DNA from: Pseudophaeobacter arcticus DSM 23566
Lineage (GTDB): Bacteria > Pseudomonadota > Alphaproteobacteria > Rhodobacterales > Rhodobacteraceae
DNA: 64,000 nt
Direction of reading: 5' to 3'
Assembly: GCF_000473205.1 (NCBI RefSeq)
Contig: NZ_AXBF01000007.1
Span: 28,210-92,209 of the forward strand
A model generated the notes under the pieces. It was not told the origin of the DNA and did not search any database. It saw nothing but the letters and a program-made list of their open reading frames with translations. The number at the start of each line of letters is the position of its first letter. Position 1 is the first letter of the stretch. This document shows positions 1 to 10,900 of the stretch, piece by piece. The position numbers were made by a program, and so were the translations under genes.

Positions 1-1183
1 CTTCGCTGGCGGCAGGCACCTCGCTCCAGGCGGGATCAGCCAGCATGCGCTCGCCGTCGCGCGCCTTGATCATCTCCGCCGAGGGCGCATTATCCCAGGT
101 TGCGGTGAGCTTGGCCATCTTCAGCAGGCGTTCGGCCTTGCGGGTGGATTTTGGTGGCACCACCAGGGCGCTGACGCCCTTGCGTCCGGCCCGACCGGTC
201 CGGCCCGAGCGGTGCAACAGGGTCTCGTGGCTGTTGGGCAGCTCGGCATGCACCACCAGATCCAGGTTCGGCAGGTCAATACCGCGCGCCGCCACATCCG
301 TCGCCACACAGACCCGGGCGCGCCCATCGCGCATCGCCTGCAGCGCATGAGAGCGCTCGGCCTGGGACAGTTCACCCGAGAGGGCAACCACCGAAAAGCC
401 GCGGTTGGACAGGCGGCTCAGCAGCCGGTTGACCATGGCGCGGGTGTTGCAGAACACAATGGCATTGGGCGATTCAAAATAGCGCAACACATTGATAATA
501 GCGTTTTCATCGTCGCGCGCCGCGACGGACATCGCCTGATATTCGATATCGCTGTGCTGGCTTTTCTCCGCCACGGTAGAAATCCGCTGGGCATCGCGCT
601 GATAGCTCTTGGCGAGGCCGGCAATGGCCGGCGGCACGGTGGCGGAAAACAGCAGCGTCTGGCGGCTGTCGGGGCTTTCGCCCAGAATGAATTCCAGATC
701 TTCGCGAAAGCCCAGATCCAGCATCTCATCGGCTTCGTCCAGCACCACGGCGCGCAGCTCTGACAAATCAATCGAGCCGCGCATGATATGGTCACGCAGA
801 CGTCCCGGAGTGGCCACCACGATATGGGCGCCGCGATCCAGGGACCGGCGCTCGTCGCGCATATCCATGCCGCCCACACAGGAGGCCATCACCGCGCCGG
901 CCTCACCGTACAGCCAGGCCAGTTCGCGTTTGACCTGCATCGCCAGCTCGCGGGTGGGGGCAATCACCAGCGCCAGCGGCGTGGCGGCGGGGGCAAATTT
1001 ATCCTCTGCACCCAAAATCGTATCGGCAATGGCCAGGCCAAAGCCGACGGTCTTACCCGACCCGGTCTGGGCGGACACCAGAAGGTCGACCCCGGCAAGG
1101 GCAGGGTCAGAGACCGCCTCCTGTACGGGGGTCAAAGAGGAATATCCACGGCGCTCAAGCGCCAGAGCTAATGTCTGTTTCAA
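1..1183 (-). CDS. DEAD-box ATP-dependent RNA helicase (C-terminus beyond window)
   Basis: ATP-dependent RNA helicase expected to remodel RNA duplexes in ribosome assembly or mRNA turnover. Read on the minus strand, all superfamily 2 motifs appear in order: a Q motif (GYSSLTPVQ), Walker A AQTGSGKT, PTREL, TPGRL, the DEAD box in VLDEADEM, SAT in FSATVPP, ARGIDLP and HRSGRTGRAG. Both RecA-like lobes are present. The reading frame is still open at base 1, so the variable C-terminal tail lies outside the window. The start is uncertain: I chose a TTG at 1183 because it gives the usual short lead before the Q motif, but the frame stays open to an ATG near 1297 and neither start has a strong ribosome site. 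Nothing suggests a local operon partner; the c-di-GMP gene is divergent. The family call is secure, the subfamily is not. Confidence 0.9.
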   Translation of the reverse strand, partial: MKQTLALALERRGYSSLTPVQEAVSDPALAGVDLLVSAQTGSGKTVGFGLAIADTILGAEDKFAPAATPLALVIAPTRELAMQVKRELAWLYGEAGAVMASCVGGMDMRDERRSLDRGAHIVVATPGRLRDHIMRGSIDLSELRAVVLDEADEMLDLGFREDLEFILGESPDSRQTLLFSATVPPAIAGLAKSYQRDAQRISTVAEKSQHSDIEYQAMSVAARDDENAIINVLRYFESPNAIVFCNTRAMVNRLLSRLSNRGFSVVALSGELSQAERSHALQAMRDGRARVCVATDVAARGIDLPNLDLVVHAELPNSHETLLHRSGRTGRAGRKGVSALVVPPKSTRKAERLLKMAKLTATWDNAPSAEMIKARDGERMLADPAWSEVPAASE

Positions 1184-1705
1184 GATGATCTGCTTTTCTA
1201 TTGGGGCGGAGGCCAAACCAGGTCTGCCGCACGAAAGGCCAGGGCCCCGGCAGCAATTGGCCGCGTATAGGCCATTCAAAGCCCCATGTATAGCCATCTC
1301 TGGTCAAGTTGGGTCAAGTCGGGCCCAGTCCGCAGAACCTCCGCAAAGCGACAGCCGGCTTTGCCCACCCGAGGCCGCAAAATGGCGCGGCACCTGCAGT
1401 TCAGGCGGCAGGGTCAGTTGTGCCCATGCCTGATATTTTATCTCAATTTTTACATTCTCAGCGGCAAAACCACCCCCCCGAGGCGGGTTTTCTTATCGTT
1501 CCATACGCTCATTTAACCAACTGTTGGCACACTCCGCCTGCAGGTTACGACAACGGTGGCTCATTTCATCCGGGCCATCTGCGTTCTGACTGCGGCCCTC
1601 CCTGATGCACAGCCAGAGGGGAGGTCACTCATCGCGACCACGCCAAGCACCGGGATCAGGTCAAACCAGAGACAGGTCAAACCAGAGACAGGGATCCGCA
1701 AAGAA
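1184..1705. other. Intergenic region between divergent helicase and GGDEF/EAL genes
   Basis: About 520 bases with no convincing gene. It must hold both divergent promoters, but I see no clear -35/-10 pair. It contains a two-copy 10-bp repeat (GGTCAAGTYG, about 1302-1322), a short GC-rich inverted repeat around 1466-1492 followed by TTTTC, and a 16-bp tandem duplication annotated separately. The nearest AT-rich stretch is about 1430-1460. Confidence 0.5.
1657..1688. repeat. 16-bp tandem duplication upstream of GGDEF/EAL gene
   Basis: Two perfect head-to-tail copies of CAGGTCAAACCAGAGA (1657-1672 and 1673-1688), ending 17 bases before the chosen ATG. The second copy and the start of a third (CAGG) lie where the ribosome would load, so a change in copy number would alter the 5' leader. 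Confidence 0.85.
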
Positions 1706-4090
1706 ATGAATTTTTTTGCCAATACATCTTTCCGCACCCGCCTGTTGCTGAGCATGGTGGTTCCGGTTTTCCTGATCCAGTGTTTCAGCATTGTGCATGA
1801 GGTGCTGGATCATCGGGAGGTCTTTTTGGCCGCTCTGGAGCAAGAGCGCGATCTGATGCTGCGGTTTATCGCCGCCAGCCTGGCACAGCCAATGCACTAT
1901 GACGAGCCTGCTCAGATCCAACATCTGATCCAGGATATCCTGCGCGAAGGCCGGGTGGCGCAGGTGCAGGTCTTTGACACCAGCGGCGCTCAGATCTTTG
2001 GCGAGCGCAGCCTCGGCTACAGCCCGGCACCAAATGATCTGCACGCCAGTCAGCGCATCACCTATACCGGCTCCGGTCAGCCCCGTGATCTGGGACACCT
2101 GGAGATCATCCTGCCGGTTTCTGTCATTGCCGGAGCGATGCGCGCCGCTATCGTCAGCCATCTGGCGCTCTCCAGCGGTGTGCTGGTGCTCATCACCCTT
2201 GTCATCTGTCTGGCCCTGTCGCGCCTGTCGCGGCCGGTGGCGGCGATCATCCAGACGCTTTCGGCCATGCGCAACGACAGCTTTGACGGCACCATCCCCG
2301 GATTGGAGCGCCGCGATGAAATAGGCCTGATGGCCCAGGCGCTGCACCAGCTGCACGAAAAGACCAACGAGGTCGCCGAGCTGCGCGCCCAGGATGACGA
2401 AAGCGTGCGCCGCGAGCACAAACGCATCCGCCGGGCGCTGCAATCCACCCGTGACGGGGTGCTTTTGGCCGATGAAACCGGCGAGGTGGTGCTGTGTAAC
2501 CCCAATGGCGAGCTGTTCTTTGGCGATGCCCAGGTTGGGCGGAAGCTGAACCTGAAATCCTGGTTGCCCCCAGAGCTGGCAGAGCAGGCCTGCGCCCATA
2601 TCAAACACAACGAGAGCTTTGCCTTTGAGGCCACCACCACCCATAACCTGTCGGGCCATGTGCTTAATCTTCTGGTGCGCGGCGGGCCAATCCGGGACGA
2701 GCACGGGCATTATCTGGGCGCGATGCTGCTGGCCTCGGATCATTCGGATCAGTCGCGCCAGGCCGAGCGGGTCCGGTTCCTGGCCGAACATGACAGCCTG
2801 ACCGGGCTGCCCAATCGGCGGCTGATGGAGCAAACCCTGACAACCTGGCTGCAGCAGGAGGGCGAAGAGGTTTCGATCCTGCTGGCCGATCTCGACCATT
2901 TCAAACAGATCAACGACACCCTGGGCCATCCGGCGGGGGATGCGCTGTTGCGGGTGGTGGCGCATCGGTTTGAATCCTGCGCCAGCACCTATGTCATGGC
3001 GGCGCGGCTTGGCGGCGACGAATTTTCCATTCTGGTCAAGGGCGCCGACAGCCTGACCCGGATGACCAATATCGCCAACCGTCTGGTGGCAGAGATGGCC
3101 CAGCCCCAGGAGGTCAGCGGCCAGGTGCTGCATACCGGCATGTCAGCGGGCATCGCCACCCTGTCGGGACCGCAGGCCAGGCCCTCGGAAGGCATCCGCC
3201 GGGCGGATCTGGCGCTCTATGAGGCCAAGCGGGGCGGCCGCGGCATGGTCGAAATCTTCCACGAGGATCTGGAAACCGAAATCAAACGCAAAAGCCTGCT
3301 GGAAAGCGAGCTGCGCCAGGCCTTGACCCAGGGCGACCTGCGGCCGGTGTTCCAGATGCAGACCGATCTGGGCACCGGCGAGGTGATCGGCTTTGAAACC
3401 CTGGCGCGCTGGCACCACCGCCAGCTGGGCACAATTTCCCCAGCCGAATTCATTCCCATCGCCGAGGACTGCGGGCTGATCCGCGAGCTCACCTATCAGA
3501 TGATGACCCAGGCCTTTGTCGCCGCTGCGCGCTGGCATGATGCCGGGTTCCAGGGCCGGGTGGCGGTCAACCTGTCGCCTAAATTATTTGGCGCCCAGGT
3601 GGATGAATTTGTCAATGACTGCCTCTATGAGACCAACTGCCCCGCCGAGGCGATCGAGGCTGAAATCACCGAAACCGTGGTGCTGGCCAGCGGCCAGTCT
3701 GCCCTGCGCGAAATCCAGGCGCTGCAGGAACTGGGGGTCACCGTGGCGCTGGATGATTTTGGCATGGGCTATTCCTCGCTCAGCTATCTGCAGAAATTCC
3801 CGGTCGACAAGATCAAGGTGGATGCGGCTTTTGTCTCTAAACTGCCGGAATCCGAAGAAACCCGCGCCATTGTTGGTGCCATTGCCGAATTGGGCCATGC
3901 CCTGGGCATGCGGGTCACCGGCGAGGGCGCCGAGACAGACGAACACCGCCAGCTGCTGAAAGCCTGCGGCGTCGACTATCTGCAGGGCTATTTTGACGGC
4001 CCCCCCCTGACCGAGCGCGCCGCCAGCGAACGGCTGTTCCCGGGCCAGGGGCAGCACCTGACAATTCAGGAAATCACCCAGGGTTCATGA
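1706..4090 (+). CDS. Membrane-anchored HAMP-PAS-GGDEF-EAL c-di-GMP protein
   Basis: Predicted bifunctional c-di-GMP protein of 794 residues in the inner membrane. Two transmembrane segments (about 12-28 and 150-172) flank a periplasmic sensor region of about 120 residues. A HAMP segment (about 172-225), a degenerate PAS-like region (about 245-350), GGDEF (about 370-530) and EAL (about 545-785) follow. The cyclase motif GGDEF (436-440) is intact. The phosphodiesterase signature reads ETL at 564-566, which keeps the metal-binding Glu; the later motifs VNLSP, EITE, DDFGMGYSS, IKVD, GEGAE and LQGY are all present, so both activities are plausible. The start was placed at the ATG at 1706 (MNFFANTSF), which puts the first membrane segment near the N-terminus; the frame is open to 1556. 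On this replicon it is a good candidate for controlling the attachment and polysaccharide genes, but no direct link is visible. Confidence 0.93.
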   Translation: MNFFANTSFRTRLLLSMVVPVFLIQCFSIVHEVLDHREVFLAALEQERDLMLRFIAASLAQPMHYDEPAQIQHLIQDILREGRVAQVQVFDTSGAQIFGERSLGYSPAPNDLHASQRITYTGSGQPRDLGHLEIILPVSVIAGAMRAAIVSHLALSSGVLVLITLVICLALSRLSRPVAAIIQTLSAMRNDSFDGTIPGLERRDEIGLMAQALHQLHEKTNEVAELRAQDDESVRREHKRIRRALQSTRDGVLLADETGEVVLCNPNGELFFGDAQVGRKLNLKSWLPPELAEQACAHIKHNESFAFEATTTHNLSGHVLNLLVRGGPIRDEHGHYLGAMLLASDHSDQSRQAERVRFLAEHDSLTGLPNRRLMEQTLTTWLQQEGEEVSILLADLDHFKQINDTLGHPAGDALLRVVAHRFESCASTYVMAARLGGDEFSILVKGADSLTRMTNIANRLVAEMAQPQEVSGQVLHTGMSAGIATLSGPQARPSEGIRRADLALYEAKRGGRGMVEIFHEDLETEIKRKSLLESELRQALTQGDLRPVFQMQTDLGTGEVIGFETLARWHHRQLGTISPAEFIPIAEDCGLIRELTYQMMTQAFVAAARWHDAGFQGRVAVNLSPKLFGAQVDEFVNDCLYETNCPAEAIEAEITETVVLASGQSALREIQALQELGVTVALDDFGMGYSSLSYLQKFPVDKIKVDAAFVSKLPESEETRAIVGAIAELGHALGMRVTGEGAETDEHRQLLKACGVDYLQGYFDGPPLTERAASERLFPGQGQHLTIQEITQGS

Positions 4091-4091
4091 C

Positions 4092-4133
4092 ACAGGCCTC
4101 ATAAAACAGGCCTCACAATACAGGCCCCATAAA
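4092..4133. repeat. 14-bp tandem repeat, three copies, between convergent genes
   Basis: Three 14-bp units starting at 4092, 4106 and 4120 (consensus ACAGGCCTCATAAA), directly after the GGDEF/EAL stop. The last copy runs into GCCCC-N7-GGGGC (4124-4140), a weak hairpin that could help end transcription between the convergent genes. Confidence 0.75.
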
Positions 4134-4217
4134 ACGGGGCTGACCAGCCGCCCAGGCAAGGCAGGTTGGCCACACCTTCATGACAGGCCCAAAGGACTGG
4201 GCAAAACCGGCGCTGCG

Positions 4218-4922
4218 TCAGGCCGCGTCCTCTCCTGCGCCCTCCCCCATGAACAGCTTTTGGATATCGACAAACATGCTGGCCCCCAACAGCGCCTGCA
4301 CCGCGGCCCAGGGGGCGGGCGCTGCGGCAATGTCATCATAAAGAGCGCGCGAGACCTGAAAGTCATTCAGATGTTCCTCGCTATCAGAGCGGATCCAGGC
4401 CAGCTCCAACATATCCTGGCGCAGTCCCAGAAGGCGCAGATCCACGCCCTCGGCCAGAGGCGCATCCGGCAGGCTGCGCAGCAGATCCAGCTTGGCCGCC
4501 TCCCAGAGCACATCATCAAAGCCGATCTCCTGCAGCACCAGTTTTTCACGTAAAGCCGGCCAGCCAAAGACCAGCCGCGGCTGCAACCCCTGGCCAACGC
4601 TTTGCGCCGCCGCCGGCGCCTGCGCCCCGTAGCTCAGATCAAACACCGCCTGTTTGTCCGCTGCGATCTCCAGATGGTCCCGCAAACAGCGGGCGGGCAG
4701 GGCGGCAATCCACTGGCCGCGGCCCACATCAAGATAGTTGAAATCCGGCTCCAGACGAAATTCATGGGCGCAGGCGCTGCACTGCACCGTCTGAAACTGC
4801 CCCTCCAGGATCTCGTCGCGCAGATCAGAGCGGCGGTCGGCATTGACGCTGCCCACCGCCTCATAGGTAAAAACCTCTGCACATTCAGGGCAGGTCAAAG
4901 TCATTGGAACAAAAAGTGACAT
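4218..4922 (-). CDS. CpXC domain protein
   Basis: Protein of 234 residues whose N-terminal third has two paired-cysteine knuckles, CPECAE (about 10-15) and CSACAH (about 48-53), with FRLEPDFNYLDVGRGQW between the knuckles and the rest. This matches the CpXC family (PF14353), small Zn-ribbon proteins of unknown function. No signal peptide or membrane segment is seen; the C-terminal two thirds are acidic and probably helical. Its start lies 13 bases behind the stop of the giant zincin gene, so the two should be cotranscribed with CpXC second. That makes a functional partnership (chaperone, immunity or substrate adaptor) reasonable but unproven. Confidence 0.8.
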   Translation of the reverse strand: MSLFVPMTLTCPECAEVFTYEAVGSVNADRRSDLRDEILEGQFQTVQCSACAHEFRLEPDFNYLDVGRGQWIAALPARCLRDHLEIAADKQAVFDLSYGAQAPAAAQSVGQGLQPRLVFGWPALREKLVLQEIGFDDVLWEAAKLDLLRSLPDAPLAEGVDLRLLGLRQDMLELAWIRSDSEEHLNDFQVSRALYDDIAAAPAPWAAVQALLGASMFVDIQKLFMGEGAGEDAA

Positions 4923-4935
4923 CGTTAATTTCCCC

Positions 4936-7900
4936 TCACACCAGCTTTGCCAACCATTGGACAGCCGGATGCTGATCTTTCAGTTTCTTGCTGTGATACG
5001 CGGCGTAGAGTTCTGAGAACCACTCCCCCGGCGCGCGGAATTGATAGCCGGTAATGGCCTGTTTTCGGGCGGCAAAGGCATAGCTGTTCCAGGAACCGGT
5101 ATCATAGCTTTCATGATAGACCCGACCGCCGATATTAAGCTTGCCGGCAATGGCGGCGCTGCCCCAGGGGTTATTGCCCGCCCGCGCCATATCCACATGG
5201 GCGCAGGCCTGGCGGCGGCGCTGTTCCCAGACCTCCGGGTCCACATTTCCCGGACAGTCCGGCAGCGCCGGAGCGGCGGCGGCATTGCTGATATACTGCG
5301 CCACATAGGTGGCATCAAAATCATAATGCCCCGCAATGGCATCAGCCACCGGTTTGACATTGCCGCCATGTTCCTGCCAGCCGCCATAGGCGGCATCGCC
5401 TGCCACCCCGGTCATAAAGCTGCGCTGATCATCCACCGCATGACCGGCCTCATGCAGGGTGTTCCAGGAGAAGAAATCCACCTGCTCCTGATCCGCCGGT
5501 TCGCAGTCGGCATCAACCACGCCCACCTCATGGGGGCGGCCAAAGCCATAGGCATCGCTGAGATTGGCATTGCCCTCGCGCATCAGCACCTCTTTGTTGC
5601 CGCCAGAATAGACCGAGCCCTTTTGCGTCTCGACCATCTCATAGCCGACAATCGCCATGGAGCGGTTGTCGCGGGTATCCTGCGGCGGCAAGATCGACAT
5701 CACCTCATAGAGACGGCGGATATTGGGGCCCTTCTTGGCATCCGCCGCCACCAGATTGCCCGCCGCGTGAATGTCGCGGGCATTGCCTGCGGCATCCGTG
5801 CCAGAGGCATCCCTGTACAGGTTCAGCTTGCAGCCATATCTGGCCTCAAAGGCCACCTTGAGCACCCGCCGCTGCGCGGAGCCATCCAGCCCCTTGATCA
5901 TCTCATCAAGCTGCGCATCGCCGCCGGGGCGGGCGATGATGGCCTTGATCTCGGCAGTATCCGGCGGCTGGTTGGCGGCCATCTTGTCCTTGACCCTGGC
6001 ATCCACCACCAGGGCCTGGGCGGTTTTCACATGGGCTTCGCCACTGTCGTGGTCGCGCCCTTCGGCCGCCTGGCGGGCCTGGGCCACATAGCCTGCCAGC
6101 TGTTCCAGATCCTCGCGGATGACATAGCGATGAGCGCTGCCCAGCAATGTCTTATGCGCGGCCTCCAGCGCGTCGCAGTCCTGCACCAGCTGATCATGAC
6201 GGGCGGCCATCAGCAGCAGCGCGTGGTGCTTGTCCATCACCGCCTCAATCGCCGCGCTGGCCGCAGCCAGATCGCCCCCGGCGCGGGCCGCTTTCAGCGC
6301 CGCGGCAACCTCTGCCGTCAGCGCCGCGGCATCCTCCTGGATGATGCTGTATTTGACAAAGGGCGCGGTTTTGTCGGCGATGCGGCTGCTCACCCGGCTG
6401 GCCAGCTCGCTCAGCTGCTGGTGATGGCTGATCTCCAGCTGCAGCTCTTCGCAGGCCGTCAGCGCCGCAGGAAGCGCCTGTTTTACCTTATTTGGCTCTG
6501 TTTTCAGCTGCGCCTCCAGGGCCTCGACCTGGGATTTGGCGCCGCCAAGCTGGGCGGCATACTGTGCCTCCGCCTCACCGCTGAGCCGATCAAAGACCGC
6601 GCGCAGCGCCGCAACCGCAGTGGTGAGCCCGGCAGTATCCTCCTCCGCCAGCCCGGCCAGATCGTCGCCAATCGCGGTCAGAGCCGCGTTGTTTTTTGCC
6701 GCGGCCAGCGCCTCGATGCAGTCCTGAGGCAGCACATCCACCAGCGCCTTGGCCTGGCCGATGTTGCCCTTGGCGGCCAGCTCCAGCGCATTGGCATATT
6801 TGCCCTCCAGCCGGGCGATCATTGGCGCGATCAGCCGCTCGTTTTCCGGCGTCTTCACCGCCGCGATCCTGGTCTCGGCCTCGGCACGGGCGGTCTCAAA
6901 CACCAGATAGGTCTTGGCGGCGTCAATCACCGGCTGGCAGTCAGCCACCAGCCTGTCCATCGCCGGGGCGGCCGTATCAAAGGCACGGGCCGGCACCGCC
7001 GTTGTGCCATGGGCCGCGCTGTAGCGCTGACGCAGGCCAACCGCCTGGGCGGTGAGCGCCACATTTGACGCCACCTTGGCACATTCGGTCTCCGCCTCGA
7101 TGACCTTGGCCTCCGCCGCCTGGCGCTTGAGCTCATAGGCGGTGCGGGCCACCAGAAGGGCCTTGCCGCGATCAATGGCAAAGGAATCGTCATTGGTCAC
7201 CTTGGCGGCGGCCTTGAAGGCCCGCTGCTGCAGCAAAGCGGCGATCTTTACCTTGGCGGCGGCAATCTCGTCCCGCTCTTTCTGCAGCAGCGGATCGCCT
7301 GCGATATTGACCTCATCGTCATAGATCCACTGCTGGCGCCGCTTGATGGCGGTGACATAATCGGCGCGGCTGGCCTCATAGGCCTGGGCCCGTTGCACAT
7401 CCGCCTTCAGCTTGGTGAGGCTGGCCGCATGTTTGCCTGCGGCCCAGTTGGTATCAAAGGCGCTGGCAAATCCGGTCACCTTGTCGATCTCGATCTGCAG
7501 GCTTTCCTTGGCATCAATTGGATTGGTAAACCCCAGCGCCCTGTCGCGGCTGCGAATAAGACGGCGCTTGGCGTCCCCAAGCTGGACCTTAAGCAGCTTG
7601 GCCTCGGCATAAAGCGCCAGTTTCTTGCGCGCGGCCGCCACCGCCGCCTGCGCCTCATTGACCGCTGCCAGACCGCTGCCAAAATCCAGACCCGGCGCCT
7701 TGACCGCGTCATCTGCGGTTGTCAGCAGCGCCGTGATGGCCAGCAGATCACTGGCCAGACAGGCATCATTGGCGGCACTGCCGTCTTTCAATTCGGTCTC
7801 GACTGCGGGCCGGATGGCGGCGCGCTGACTGGTGAAACTTGCCTTGCAGGCGACCCGCTCCAGCACCCCCTCAAGCTGGCTGATCGCAGCGCCCAGATGC

Positions 7901-10900
7901 GCCCGCACCTGATCCAGATCGGGGCTGGCCCCCATGGATGCCGTGCGGCCCTTTTGCGCCTCGGCCGCTGCTGCGGCGCGCAGGCTGGCAAAGGTGCCGT
8001 CATCCTTGCTCTCGACATAGCTGGCCAGGGCCTCGTAGTTTTTGAAGGCCGCCACCACGTCCTTATCCACCGCCGCCAGCACATCGTCCTTTTTCAGCGC
8101 CGCCATCTCGGCGCGCATCTCGATCAGGCTCTGAGCCACATCGGCGGCGGCATCCCCGGCGGTGACGCTGTCCAGCGCGCTTTTGTAATCGCGGGCCGCG
8201 CCCTGGGTCGCAGCCTGACGCAGGTAGAGATCACAGGAGGCCAGCTCCTCCACAGCCGCAGCAGCCTGCGGGGTCTTGCGCAGCGCGACCAGCCGGGCCT
8301 CCAGCGCGTCGCGCTTGGGCTTATAGGCCAGATAGTCATCGGCGCGCTGCTTATAGGCGGGCCACTCCGCCTGGCTGGCGGCCAGAATACGGGCGGCGCC
8401 ATCAAATTTACGCTGGCCTGCGGAGGTTGCTGCACTGGCGGAATCCGCCTCCATCCGCGCGATCACATCATCAATGCCCGGATGACCGGCATGGGCCTTG
8501 AAATCCCCGAGCTTGGCATCAAAGACCCCGCGCAGAGCCACATAGGCCTTGGCCCTGTCCCCCCGGTTGCGCAGATCGCGGGCCTCGCGCTCGGCCAGTT
8601 CCAGGGCCTCTGCCGCTTTCACCAGATCCGGCTGCGCCCCGGGCTGATTGGCCGTCAGCGCCGCCTGACAGCGCGCAATGCCGGTGCTCAGCAGCGCCTT
8701 CACATTGGCCGGATAGGAATTAAAATAGGTAAGATAGGTCTGCATGGCCTGCAACAGGCCCTGCTGCTGGACCCAGCCAGCTGCCGCCGGATCCCCGTCC
8801 AGCTTTTTGGCGCGGTCCAGCATCAACGCCACCTTCTGGTCCAGCGCCGGCACCTTGTTCATCAGCTGAACCGCCGCCTCATAGTCTTCGGTCCCGGCCC
8901 GCGCCACACCGTCATCATAGGCCGTCAGCACAGCATCAATTGCCGCCTGGACCGGCGCCCGGGGCGAGACCTTGCCGCGAATGGAGAGAACCCGTACCGA
9001 ACGTTCCTGCTGGATCGCCCGGTAATGGGCAAAGTCATCCGCCAGAGCCTCCAGTGCGTCACCGCGCGCCAGGAAGGAGACAATGCCGCTGGCCGCCTTC
9101 TGAAAGTCAAACCGGGCGGCATCAGCCTCGGCGGCGGCAATCTCATCCTCCAGCGCCTTGAGCTTGCTCTTGACCGGATCGACCGCTTTTAGGGCATGGG
9201 CCTTGATCGGCTCCAGGCGGGCGGAAAACAGCGGCTGCTGCTGCTGCCAGGTCTGTTTGTCCAGAGTGAGCTGCTTGACCTTGGGTTCCAGATCGACCAG
9301 CAGGCTATCGGCCTGTTTGGCGGCCTTCTCGATCGCCTCTGCGGCGCTCTCCTCAGCCGGGGAGAGCAGCCCGCCGGCCTGTTGCACCAGGGTGCTCCAC
9401 TCGCCGGGATAGGGCGCGCCAAAGGCGGCAATCAGCCCCTCAACCCGCAGCAGGGTCCCGCGCACCTTGTCGATATTTTGCAGCGCCTGCTTTTTTGCCG
9501 GATCATCGGTGCTGTCGGCCAGCGGGGCCCCCTGTTCGGCGGCGGCGGTTTTTTTCGGCCCGGCTTCTGGTGCTGCCTCCGGTGCAGCCTCTGGTGCTGC
9601 TTCTGGTCCGGCCACAGGATCTGTCCTGCCGGCGGCTGGCGCGGCAGCTTTAGGGGCGGCAGCTGCAGCAGCGGGGGCCGCGTCCAGAACCGGGCGCAGC
9701 CGGCCAACAATCATATTGGCCTTGTCAAAATCCCCGGCCTGACCCGCCGCCACGGCCATATCCCAGGCCGTCTGAATCTTTGTTGCCCGCGGATCCTGCG
9801 CCGCCGCCAAAGCAGCCACAACCGGTGCATAACGCGCCAGAACCCCGTCCCAGGCCGCCTGCAGCTGGCTGTTGTCCTCCCCGGAGGCCACCTCGGCGGC
9901 CTTGGCAACCTTGGCCGCCTCAGCCGCCTGCGACAGCAGGCTGGCAAGCTGACCAATGGCCTTGAGCGCCACGGCAAAATTCCCGGCGGCGGCCTTTTCC
10001 TGGGCATAGGACCAGATTGTTTGAATTTTGGCCACATCCCCATGGCCCGCAGCCAGCACCCGGCGCACATGCGGTTCCAGCTTGGCAGAGCTCTCCTGCC
10101 AGCGCGCCTCTAGTGGATCCGGCGTCGCGCCCGGATCCGGCGTCGCGCCGCTCTCTTCGCCTGCCTGTTGACCAGCCTGTTGACCAGCCTGTTCAGGGGC
10201 CTGTTTTCCGACCTGTTGACTGGCCTGATTGCCGGCCTGTGACGCCGCTTGTTTTGCTGCCGCCTGCGCGATCTGCTGCAGCGCCTTTTCCAGCTGATCC
10301 AGCAGTTTTGCCGCCTTGGCCCCGGCGGTCTTGGCGCCGTCGCCCGCGACCAGCAGCATCTGCGCCCGTCTGTGTCCTTCGGCAATCTTGTCCAGAACGG
10401 CGCCTTCAAGCCCGCCAAGCGCGTCTTTGACAGCATCAATCCGCGCCTGCAGCGCCCGGGTCTCTGCTTCGCTCAGCCCGGGATCGGAGGCGGGCGCAGC
10501 GGCGGCAGCGCTCTGCGTCTCGGTATCGCCAGCCGCCTGCGGGGCAGGGGAGTCCGCCGGTGAGTCCGCCTCTGCCGCATCTTCCGGATCCAGTTTGAAC
10601 TCCGTCTCGCCGGGGGCCAGAACCGCCAGCTTCATGGCAATGCTATTGCTGCGAAAGAAGATTCGGAAGTTTTTCACCAAGCCGGCCGGGGGATCACTGC
10701 GGCAGGTCAGTTTCACCAGCTGGCCATCCACTGTCAGGGTGCCATAGCAGGATTTCTGCGGCTGCACGCCGTCGATTTTCTTGACCTGCAGCAACAGCTT
10801 ATCACCGCCCCGCTCCTTGTGCATAATCAAGGCGCAGTCTTCCGGCTTCTTGCCCAGAGCCAGCGCAAAACTCAGCTCCTTGTTGCGGGCCAGTTTAATC

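Noticed and set aside
1466..1492. Rho-independent terminator upstream of the GGDEF/EAL gene
   Set aside because: The stem is short and imperfect and no plus-strand gene ends there; not listed as a terminator.
1661..3133. 490-codon minus-strand frame opposite the GGDEF/EAL gene
   Set aside because: Antisense shadow of a gene with intact catalytic motifs; no recognisable protein features.
5041..7068. Long plus-strand open frame of 675 codons inside the giant zincin gene
   Set aside because: It is antisense to a GC-rich coding sequence with clear domains; composition (His/Gly/Arg/Leu-rich, no family) is typical of a shadow frame. The same holds for the open frames at 7393-9192 and 9196-10113.
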